Shown here one piece after another: positions 1-7,290 of a stretch of DNA of 15,298 nucleotides. Position 1 is the stretch's first letter. Each line of letters begins with the position of its first letter. The stretch comes from Phoronis ovalis (lineage: Eukaryota; Phoronida; Phoronidae). Made by a program: the position numbers and the translations under genes. The notes beneath the pieces are model-generated. The model saw nothing but the letters and a program-made list of their open reading frames with translations, was not told the DNA's origin and searched no databases. The stretch spans positions 1-15,298 of the forward strand of contig JAOXYB010028223.1 in the NCBI GenBank assembly GCA_028565635.1. The letters are read 5' to 3'.

Positions 1-757
1 ATTTACACTGTACCAAACATAAAGTTGATCGGATAAAAACTGAAGCAGTTATTGCGCGACAAAGAAAGTATTATGCAAAAAAAATGTCGAAGATTCGCAT
101 CGACATTTGACCTACTTCTCAAGGTCATTTTGAAATGTGGCCTGGCCTAATACACCCACCAACCTATGGCCTAGGCCGCCCACCAATCTATGGCCTTCCT
201 AGAACCACCTTTGAATCGTCCAGATAGCACTTCGTCTTCGCGGCTATAGACTTATTGTTATGTGCCCTTTCGAGAACAAACATGGCCGCCAGTCGGCCAT
301 CTTGAAAGTGATGTATGTCGAAATTACAGACGATCTGCATTTTGACCTATATTTATCCTGTACCAAATATAAAGCTGATCGGATAAAAACTGAAGCAGTT
401 ACTGCGTGACAAAGAAAGTGTTATGTGCAACAACAATTGTCAAAGATTCGTATCGACATTTGACCTACTTTTCAAAGTCATTTTGAAATGTCACCTGGCC
501 TAATACGCCCACCAACCCATGGCCTACGTGAATACACCATCGAATCTTCAAGTCAACACTTCGTCTTTCCCAAAGTGGGCGTAACGTGAGGTGCACTCTC
601 GGGTACACACATGGCCACCAATCGATCATGTTGGAAGTAATCGAGGTCAAAATCTTATCCGACCTGTGCTTTGACCTGTACTTACCCTGTACTAAATACG
701 AAGATGATCTGACGAAAGCTGAAGCCGTTAATATAGCGAGACAAAGAAAAGGTTACA
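1..757. repeat. Tandem array of ~330-350 bp repeat, three units
   Basis: Three head-to-tail copies are visible. Unit 1 is about 1-350 (cut by the window edge), unit 2 about 351-679, and unit 3 about 680-757 (truncated). The clearest landmark is GATCGGATAAAAACTGAAGC followed by a GCGNGACAAAGAAAG block. It is near-identical in units 1 and 2 and diverged in unit 3. Each unit also carries TTTGACCT blocks and a GGCCTAATAC(A/G)CCCACCAACC segment. The array lies in intron 2 of the minus-strand PLOD gene. The style resembles abundant mollusc/lophotrochozoan noncoding repeats as I remember them; I could not check this against a repeat library. Apparent short reading frames here are not credible genes. 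Confidence 0.85.
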
Positions 758-788
758 TACGCCGCCACCGACGCATACCCTACGACTA

Positions 789-822
789 TATGCCCATTCA
801 CTATTACATAGTGATGGGCATA
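789..822. repeat. Hairpin at the end of the tandem array
   Basis: The arms TATGCCCATTCACTAT (789-804) and ATAGTGATGGGCATA (808-822) are inverted copies with one bulged T and a three-base loop. The hairpin follows the truncated third repeat unit by about 30 bp and is followed by AATAAACG. It probably marks the 3' end of the repeat element; this is inference from position. Confidence 0.8.
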
Positions 823-830
823 ATAAACGT

Positions 831-1984
831 TTATTTTGTCATTCCACTATTTTTTATTGTTAACAATAAAGGAAATGATAAAAATGCGATAGGTAATGCA
901 GAGTTGCCATTTTTAAATTTAATGTGACGTCATCGTAGAACAAGCAATCTTTAGGTTAGTTACTCAACATTCCTAAAGGGGCACTTTTGAGATCTGCCGT
1001 TGGAACTTGATTTCTATTCTTTCTTGAGTTAGTGTACCCAACATCTCACCCATCAAATCTCTCTAAAATGTCTACTGCATACAACCTTTGGCCTTTAACC
1101 ATTTAAATTTCTGAATATTTAGATCCCTTCCTAACTTATGAAGCCATATGGCTGGCTGCCCTTTCCTTCTCCTGGGGCTTCGAAATATTGTTTGGCATCC
1201 TAAAAAAGCCTAAATTGTTCATATTTTTGTCAGTTCCTTCAGAACATCCAAACATCATACACCCAGGCATGATTGCAACTCGTGTATGGAATGAGGTCAA
1301 TTTTACGACATCACAGAGGAACCTGGATGTTACTAGTACTACTAGAGAACCTCGTAGAGGACGTCTACTTTTTTTACCTTTTTACAACGCGCTATTATGC
1401 CTGTTCATAATTTATAATCATAAGCAATATTACAATATACAACTTAAAGCAATCATCAAAAATTCGGGAAATATTATAAAGGTGAGGTACACTAGATACA
1501 TTGCCTATAACAGCCATATATGTGTGGTATATATTTTATTGAACATAGCTTACTTTTTTAGAAACAAACGTTCAATAATTAAGAAGTTTATGTAGGATGA
1601 GTGTAAAAAATCAACACAGCTGTTTTTACAAATCTATTATTTTAGTTATTTACATAAAGAGATACAGTATTCACCGTAATACAATACTATAAGTTCACAT
1701 GGTTGTTCTATGAATACGTCACGATGTCCTACTTTTTCCACTCAAAACACTGAAGAACTATAGGAAATGCTGGCTGCCACAACATTTAAAAAACAATAAT
1801 TTATACTATAAGGATATTTTGTAATGTAAAAAGGATCAGGGATAATCGGAAGTAGACTTATTTCTGTAATATATTAACTTTTAGACAGTTATCACCTGCT
1901 TAACTTTAAGCACCCTCTTGGGCTATAAACGCAACATTCTTCGAAGTTTGAATTACATCAAAGACGATCATTAAATAATCATAC
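831..1984 (-). other. PLOD intron 2 (rightmost part)
   Basis: This is noncoding AT-rich sequence leading to the minus-strand donor GTATGA at 1984-1979. I see no further PLOD exon here: nothing matches the GEEW or GGGQKV motifs expected next in the family, so exon 3 should lie left of the window. A perfect TGACGTCA occurs at 925-932. A longish open frame at 1188-1595 has no recognisable domain. Confidence 0.6.
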
Positions 1985-2073
1985 CTCACCATCCAGATGA
2001 TATTTGTTGAGAGATCTCATAAATCTTCTGAAGCCATCTGTTTCTGATGTAGCAACAGTTAGGACAAGTAATC
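1985..2073 (-). CDS. PLOD: PLOD coding exon 2 (start of mature N-terminal domain)
   Basis: The acceptor is ...ATTGCAG at 2080-2074. The donor is GAG|GTATGA, with intron bases from 1984. An alternative donor (GTGAGG) four codon bases earlier would break the phase-0 boundary that I recall at this point in vertebrate PLOD genes. The encoded residues 35-63 begin the glycosyltransferase-like Rossmann domain. Confidence 0.85.
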
Positions 2074-3966
2074 CTGCAATGACAATTATTCAACAATAAC
2101 AAGTGCATTCAATGCAAGCCACAGCAGCACTAGTTTTGACTGGCAAATTGGCAGTTTTCAGCAGTACCAATGGTCCCAGCCCGATGTTTCCACTAAGGGC
2201 ACTGATGGTTTTTCCTTGTGTTATGGAAATAAAAATGTGATGCCATTCAGGTGAAAGTTCATAGGATCATTTCTTTTTGGCAAGTGTAGTGAGCTGGTGG
2301 AAGAAGTGTCAGACAATATAGAAATCACTCAACTCTGATGCAATAAATATAAGAGTATGGAATTTGACGAGAAACAAAATCAACAAGAAATACTCCAGTA
2401 TTTTTTTTTTTTTCATACCAACCATAAATTAAGTAATCATATTGAAATAATTAGCAGTTATTACTTTATTGAGTTAAACCAGATAATCCATGTCCACCTT
2501 TTAGGCCAGAAAAGGTGATGCAAAAGGTTTTGCAAAGGTAAAGCACAGAGTGCAAATTGAGGTCAGAGAATAAGAAGCACAAAAGAATGAATTTAGGATG
2601 CACCAACAGCAATACATGTACATGGAATTGTGTTCAGTAATAAATTGGATAATTACAGTTCAACATCTAACATGCATCAACTTTGAACTCAAAATCTCTA
2701 TTTCACATTATTCTAAATCATTAGAAGACTTTGTGCGGTGTCAATATGTTTTTGCGTTGCTTGAGGGAAAACTGAAAACGTAGTGACAATACTCCCATTA
2801 TATGTTATGGCAAAATTGTAAACACCATGAATAATCTTTGAACTATTAATTAATATTTAAAAAAAGGTAAATTTTTTATTTGCTAAAAAATCTAAATTGA
2901 TTATATAACCAAAATCCCTAATGTAATTTAAAAATGGTCCATAACAAATTATAGGAGAATTGTTTACTAGCTAAAAATATAGCCAACACAGATTTTGATT
3001 TACTGGGTTTACCAGTAGGATGTACCTAATGATTTTTATAGACTATCATTAAAAGCTAATTAAATTTCACACATTTCACACAATAGCTTAAAAATGCCAA
3101 TATGAGATAGCTTGAATGTTAAAGTTATGGAAAACATCTATTTTATGTGAACAAAATGTAATGCGGATATGTCACAAATTTTTATTTAAACATTGACGAG
3201 GTAGCCTTCAGTAAACCTGGGAAACAGGATTTAAAGCAGCATTTCTTCTCTCAAAGAGTACTAGACCTCTGGAATGAGTTCATGCCCCAGTCAATCATTG
3301 ATGCAGACAGAGTGAATGAGTTCAAAAATGGACTCAAGCAAACTTATAGTCGCCCTACTAAATCATCTCTGTCAGACTTTGTACAGACATAAGCTATACC
3401 CGGACAGCACTGGACCAATTATACCACCAAAAGAACTAGACAACTATAGGCGACGAGCCTTCAAGGTCTAAGAAGAAGGTAAGTAAGTAAAATTACTTTA
3501 CAAGTTTGCAACTGTTTGCACTGCTTGCGTGACGCGACTGGTTTTTAAAAGATAAATAGAAAGTGTAAATGGACTAAATGGTGAAGGATCCAATTCCAAG
3601 TACGTTTAGGTTAAAGAAATTATACTAAACTGATATACTTAGAAATTTATTTGGTTTTGTTACTATACTTTGATATATAGGATTGATATCGGACTGATAT
3701 CCGAGTACAGTATAATACCCGAGAGCGACGCCAGACATTAGTCACGTACAAAGCCAAAAAGACTAATTGGTAACATGCTTATAGATTTCGATAGTATATG
3801 TTACACCTGTGCTAAAATAGCAAATATTACGAAAATGCGCTATAGAATAGTGTAGACTTTACCTACCGTCATCACCTGAACTTAATAATGTAGCTTGGTT
3901 TCCATAGAAAAAGGCAAACGAGAAAAATAAGACATAAATAGCGGAAAGTTCGGAACCCACAGTCAT
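1985..3966 (-). CDS. PLOD: Procollagen-lysine 5-dioxygenase (lysyl hydroxylase), N-terminal part, exons 1-2
   Basis: This is a partial gene on the minus strand. Coding exons are 3966-3867 and 2073-1985, and it continues past the left edge. PLOD enzymes hydroxylate collagen lysines in the endoplasmic reticulum using Fe(II), 2-oxoglutarate and ascorbate; some also glycosylate the hydroxylysine. Exon 1 gives 33 codons plus one base: a short start, a hydrophobic core (YVLFFSFAFFYG) and a likely signal cleavage near residue 25. Exon 2 gives two bases plus 29 codons, reading LLVLTVATSETDGFRRFMRS at residues 35-54, closely matching the family's N-terminal LLV(F/L)TVATKE(S/T)(D/E)GF(H/R)RF motif. The phases agree (G + GA makes Gly34), with donor GTAGGT and acceptor TTGCAG. 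Only 63 of the usual 700-plus residues lie here, so the catalytic domain is not seen. The gene is the single invertebrate PLOD type or a paralogue; this fragment cannot say which. Confidence 0.83.
2074..3179 (-). other. PLOD intron 1, left part
   Basis: This is AT-rich noncoding sequence. I found no exon, RNA gene or clear repeat beyond poly-T and poly-A runs (for example near 2401-2413). Confidence 0.6.
3180..3490 (+). mobile_element. 5'-truncated non-LTR retrotransposon tail (CR1/L2/jockey-like), C-terminus of the polymerase ORF plus 3' end
   Basis: On the plus strand, an open frame from about 3180 to the stop at 3390-3392 ends with a typical LINE polymerase C-terminus. It reads HFFSQRVLDLWNEFMPQSII and then VNEFKNGL, matching the family pattern FF..RV...WN.LP..VV.A.SVN.FKN.LD. 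About 85 bp of 3' UTR follow, ending in the short microsatellite GTAAGTAAGTAA (3479-3490), as is usual for CR1/L2-type 3' tails. Reverse transcriptase and endonuclease domains are absent, so this is a dead 5'-truncated insertion. It sits inside PLOD intron 1 in antisense orientation. The clade cannot be set from the tail alone. Confidence 0.8.
3491..3866 (-). other. PLOD intron 1, right part
   Basis: This noncoding stretch lies between the retrotransposon tail and the exon 1 donor. It contains a local repeat, GATTGATATCGGACTGATAT near 3681-3700. Nothing else is recognised. Confidence 0.6.
3867..3966 (-). CDS. PLOD: PLOD coding exon 1 (signal peptide)
   Basis: The ATG is at 3966-3964, and the exon ends at 3867 before donor GTAGGT (3866-3861). 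Residues 1-33 form a classic ER signal: uncharged start, phenylalanine-rich core at about 9-21, and small residues near NQA (23-25). The start was chosen because it directly precedes the hydrophobic core and its exon phase (1 base left over) fits exon 2. Confidence 0.75.
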
Positions 3967-4227
3967 GTTGTCACCGGAAATGAAATTACAGCCAACAACA
4001 GATGGAGCGATTCTCCAATTGATTGCAGATATGCAGACGCGACCTCATGCGATAAAAATAGTCCGATTTCTATCATTACCATGTATTACGACTTGTGTCG
4101 ACGGACGAAGTATTTTTATTTCGAAAGCATGGTTTAAAAACAATGCTTTCGAAATAAAGTGAAGTGAGAAAACATAGTATCACATCCCTCTCTTTCCACA
4201 GGTGATCGCAGGTCGTGCTATCTGGGA
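3967..4227 (-). promoter_or_regulatory. Probable PLOD 5' leader and promoter region
   Basis: This is sequence immediately upstream of the PLOD start, bounded by the inverted-repeat element at 4228. An ETS/GABP-like site (ACCGGAAAT on the plus strand, 3973-3981) lies seven bases from the ATG. The hairpin at 4115-4158 falls here too. The transcription start is not determinable by eye, so the call rests mainly on position. Confidence 0.45.
4115..4158. repeat. Perfect 16-bp inverted repeat (hairpin)
   Basis: The arms TTTATTTCGAAAGCAT (4115-4130) and ATGCTTTCGAAATAAA (4143-4158) are exact inverted copies around a 12-base loop. The core TCGAAAGCAT recurs at 4517-4526. The hairpin would lie in or just upstream of the PLOD 5' leader. 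Confidence 0.9.
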
Positions 4228-4611
4228 TGACAGTCAGAATATTTGGGTACGCATGTGCCCCGGGGAATGTGGGCGGAACCCCGTCAGAAGCATATGTGCG
4301 TTTCAAAAAAATGAGTGAAATTAGACCGGGTCCAGGACACCCTGAAAAGGGTATAAAATTGTTTAAACAATGTAGCAGAAACAAAAATGTGGTCCCAAAA
4401 ATAATAAAAGGATATTCTCTCTGTTCTTTTACTGCTTGGTCCCCCGGCTTGGTCCCCATGGAATATAGGATGTAGATGTAGAGTTTTTTATGTCAGTTTG
4501 TTCGAAAAAAAGATCCTCGAAAGCATAATTGGTCGGATTGCTCCACTACGTTTCCGAATACCGGATAAAATTGTCCCAAGATTTTAGGTAAGGGTATGTG
4601 GCACAGGCTTA

Positions 4612-4850
4612 AAAACCGGCAGGATCCTCTCAACTATATAGTTTAATTCCTTGCAAAACAACCGAACCGCGTTTTTGCAAACCTGATTTCTAACTTTATG
4701 TGTGGGAAAACCCGGTTTATTTTAGTAAAAAAACGGATCAACTCAGCTTATTTATTAAAAAAACCGTATCCTCACTGCTAATTTGATCAACTTGAAAAAA
4801 ACGGATCGTCTCTACTAATTTGGTAAAAAAAAACCCGGATCCTCCGTAGC
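4612..4850. repeat. Degenerate minisatellite, unit ~AAAAAAACCGGATCCTC plus AT-rich spacer
   Basis: A-runs followed by C(C)GGATC or CCGTATC motifs occur at about 4612, 4727, 4757, 4795 and 4825. The last four are spaced 30-38 bp apart with spacers resembling ACTAATTTGATC. The array is internal to the inverted-repeat element. Confidence 0.65.
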
Positions 4851-5364
4851 GGCACATCCCTGTCGTATAGACGAACCGTCCTTGAGTACCCCACCTGGCT
4901 CGTAAGGTCCCAAAACAGTCTGAATTTTATGCTCTATACCGGGGCTCATATATACATAAAGCGAAGCTATTTGCTATAATACCCTTCATAACGTCCCTGG
5001 GGGCACTTATATAATCCCTAAAACTAGGCCCACTTTCATAGAAATGTACGTCCCTAAAAGTGGGTCCAACTTTTAAAAAAAATCCGTAGAAACGTTTCAT
5101 TTTTTACGATATCATTTCGAGGTAGCTTCGATTTTCCGAGAAAACTCCCCAAAAAATCATTGGATTTTGAGTTTGCGCTGCACACGCCCATCTTAAAATA
5201 TGGTCAATACCCTCATCCCGGCCAACAATTCTCAGTGTCAACCGGCCCCCCTCACTGGCCCGCAAGTTCCAGAAACCCGGCCACGACATTTAACATATAA
5301 ATGAACACCTGGGAAAACAATAAACTGATACCCGTGGTAATTAGCGAGAATTTATAAAAAAATA

Positions 5365-5378
5365 TTCCGCGCGCGGAA
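5365..5378. repeat. 14-bp CpG palindrome TTCCGCGCGCGGAA
   Basis: This is a perfect 14-base palindrome with three CpGs, inside the AT-rich part of the inverted-repeat element. It stands out in composition, but its role is unknown. Confidence 0.7.
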
Positions 5379-6004
5379 AACCGGGTAAAACCTAAAACTG
5401 ACATGCTTCATTCTTTTAAAAAACATACCCCAGTATGAAGCAGGGTCCGGCATCCTTGGGATAAATTTTATTTAAAAATGACTATGAACGTTAGTGCTTT
5501 CTCGCCTCCTGGACTCGGGCATGCATCGTCAAAACAAAATAGTATACTAAAATTTGCAAAATAATGTTCAAAATTAAAACACAAAATCTTAGAAAAAATA
5601 ACACGACTTAATTATAATGTAAATAAGGGAGTAAAAACACGCCCTTTTATTATTTTTGGGGCTAAATTTTCGTTTTTGTAAGATTTTTAAGCTATTTTAT
5701 ACCCTTTTCAGGGCGTACTGGGTGCCTGGTCTGAATGCTGAAAAACATATCCTTTCGCCCGTTTTTTTGTAACGAACATGCGTACCCAACTATTCTGACT
5801 GTCACCCCCCGGGATAAAACACAAGGCAGTCACGGTTGGATATGCTCCTCGGGGCTGTTCTCTTCAAAGTGACCGTATGTATATGCCATGCCATGGGCCC
5901 TTTTTGCAGCTCAAAATTTTTAACATGGGACATCTTTTTATGTTGTTTGACAATTTTACCATGTAAACGGTTACCTTATTGCAAGTGTTAACACTTTATA
6001 AGGA

Positions 6005-6035
6005 CTAAGCGCGTAATAGCACGTTACGCGTTTAG
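6005..6035. repeat. Hairpin with 12-bp arms
   Basis: CTAAGCGCGTAA (6005-6016) pairs with TTACGCGTTTAG (6024-6035). Eleven pairs are Watson-Crick and one is G-T, around a seven-base loop. It is CpG-bearing and of unknown role. Confidence 0.7.
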
Positions 6036-6459
6036 AGTAGGAAAATCTGCAGTTTTGAGCAATAGTTAGTTCGCACTGATCTTACTTTAATAAGATCATT
6101 TTATGCTTACGGATTGTTTACTTGGAAGAATGATTCAGGGCGGAAAATATTTCGTTTTTTTGCTTGTCGAAAAATGTCAGTCTTGGATAGAGTACCAATT
6201 TTGAAGATGATCTTGTCATCCTATATCGAAGTCATGCATTAATGTAAATACTGTCAAGCTGACTTTACATATTTCTAACTGCTCCTATATGCCTCCTAGT
6301 GACGATGCAATACTTTAAAACAATTTTTAGGCTTGTTATCAATTTCACATAAAATTAGATCTCCGCTTACTATCCTTGATAATATATGACGTCAACATCC
6401 TTCTAAAAAGTATTTAACGTTCAAATTGTATCAATGGTAAAAAAAGTCTGGAAAAGTAC

Positions 6460-6623
6460 ACCCCGTGGTATAAAATGCAAACGTGAAGCGACTTTATGAT
6501 CAACGATATCAACGGGAAAAACATTTCAACAAATATACTATTCGTGGTAATTAATTATTTATTGAAAATGTGTACCCGTGGTAAAAAAGATATTTTTTAT
6601 ACAAAAACACCCCATGATAAAAA
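6460..6623. repeat. Cluster of short CCCGTGGTA(A/T)-type repeats
   Basis: ACCCCGTGGTATAAAA (6460), TTCGTGGTAATTAA (6541), TACCCGTGGTAAAAAA (6573) and the decayed ACCCCATGATAAAAA (6609) share one motif. A further copy, ACCCGTGGTAATTA, lies at 5330-5343 inside the neighbouring element. Spacing is irregular. Confidence 0.6.
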
Positions 6624-7099
6624 TTGTCAAATAAAAAAAAAAAAAAGATTTCACTTAGAGTTTTATATATCCTAGTAAAAACCAAGGCTGAAAAGGGAAC
6701 CCATGGAGTGGCACATTTATACAGTCACTTTGGAGGGTACTCCTCGAGAGTCATGCCCAACAGATATATACATATTAATTATATTTGTTTTGAAGTGGTG
6801 ACAATAGGTGTCGCTAATACACATCATTCATGTTCCGATGCAGTCTTATTTTTGTCCGGCGCTTTTGTTTTAAATTATAGTCCCGGGATATTAGTTGCGA
6901 TGAGTCCGGGTGCATGGTGTTGTTATTGCCGTTATTGGACGGTAATCAAGATGTAAGGCAATAAATGTTATATTTTATCTTTATTGGCTCTGTTGTGCAT
7001 GACGTAGGTATCTACAAACCGGGTTTAAGCTTAAACTGACTAATTTATATTTTACACCTATGTCACATTTTCGCTTTGATTAGTCCCAGGTACTGTAAA

Positions 7100-7290
7100 T
7101 GAAATAACGAACGTTCCCGAGTACCGGGGCCGAGTACTGGCGGATATAAATTTTCAATTACCTATTCAAATTGATCCTGACGTCAGCGACAGGTGCACGC
7201 ATGCGCTAAAGAATAGTCTGCAGAATTTCTACGGGTTATCCACTGACAACACAAGGGAGCCGCGCCCTGAGAAAGGAAAATTGATGTTAT
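7100..7290 (+). promoter_or_regulatory. Candidate GNB core promoter (CRE and NRF1-like sites)
   Basis: This is the most CpG-rich stretch upstream of GNB. It holds a perfect CRE palindrome TGACGTCA at 7178-7185 and, 12 bp further on, CGCATGCGC at 7198-7206, which matches the NRF1 core. Both are typical of TATA-less promoters of broadly expressed animal genes. A duplicated CGAGTAC(C/T)GG lies near 7118-7139. The position, about 1.65 kb before the 5' UTR acceptor at 8860, fits a noncoding first exon here. The actual start site is not shown. Confidence 0.5.

Larger units (their letters stand above)
4228..5804. mobile_element. 1.58-kb non-autonomous element with long terminal inverted repeats
   Basis: The left end starts TGACAGTCAGAATATTTGGG at 4228, and the right end is its inverted copy ending at 5804. 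Similarity continues inward with gaps. GTACGCATGT follows at both ends, then CCCTGAAAAGGGTATAAAAT near 4340-4359 and its inverted copy near 5695-5714, then CCCAAAAATAATAAAAGG near 4394-4411 and its inverted copy near 5643-5660. The arms are therefore roughly 170-190 bp. No transposase or other credible protein is encoded, so this is a MITE-like or foldback DNA element. The outer boundary is uncertain: GGG(A/G) and TATC also flank both ends loosely, and I could not identify a target-site duplication. The element lies between the two divergent genes. Confidence 0.78.
5805..7099. other. Intergenic region between PLOD-side element and GNB promoter
   Basis: No gene is recognised. Small structures seen: a hairpin at 6005-6035 (12-bp arms, one G-T pair), an 8-bp-arm hairpin at 6077-6098, a TGACGTCA at 6387-6394, and a cluster of short CCCGTGGTAA-like repeats at 6460-6623. 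An open frame of 110 codons at 6624-6956 has no recognisable domain and begins in a poly-A tract. Confidence 0.55.

Noticed and set aside
1-757. Possible CRISPR-like array
   Set aside because: The units are 330-350 bp with no short repeat/spacer structure, and the genome is clearly eukaryotic.
586-927. 113-codon open frame at the end of the tandem array
   Set aside because: It runs through repeat units 2-3 and the hairpin, so it is a by-product of the repeat.
1188-1595. 135-codon plus-strand open frame
   Set aside because: No domain or splice context is recognised, and it sits in a PLOD intron. The product's Ile/Tyr/Asn richness fits AT-rich noncoding DNA.
3180-3392. Possible active reverse transcriptase gene
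   Set aside because: Only the C-terminal tail is present; the catalytic region is missing.
4189-4203. Plus-strand splice-acceptor-like TCTCTTTCCACAG
   Set aside because: No exon with coding potential follows; the sequence enters the inverted-repeat element.
4076-4475. Open frames on both strands near 4076-4475
   Set aside because: They overlap the left terminal inverted repeat of the element and match no protein I know.
6624-6956. 110-codon plus-strand open frame
   Set aside because: It begins in a poly-A tract (Lys run), has no recognisable motif and no supporting splice or promoter context.
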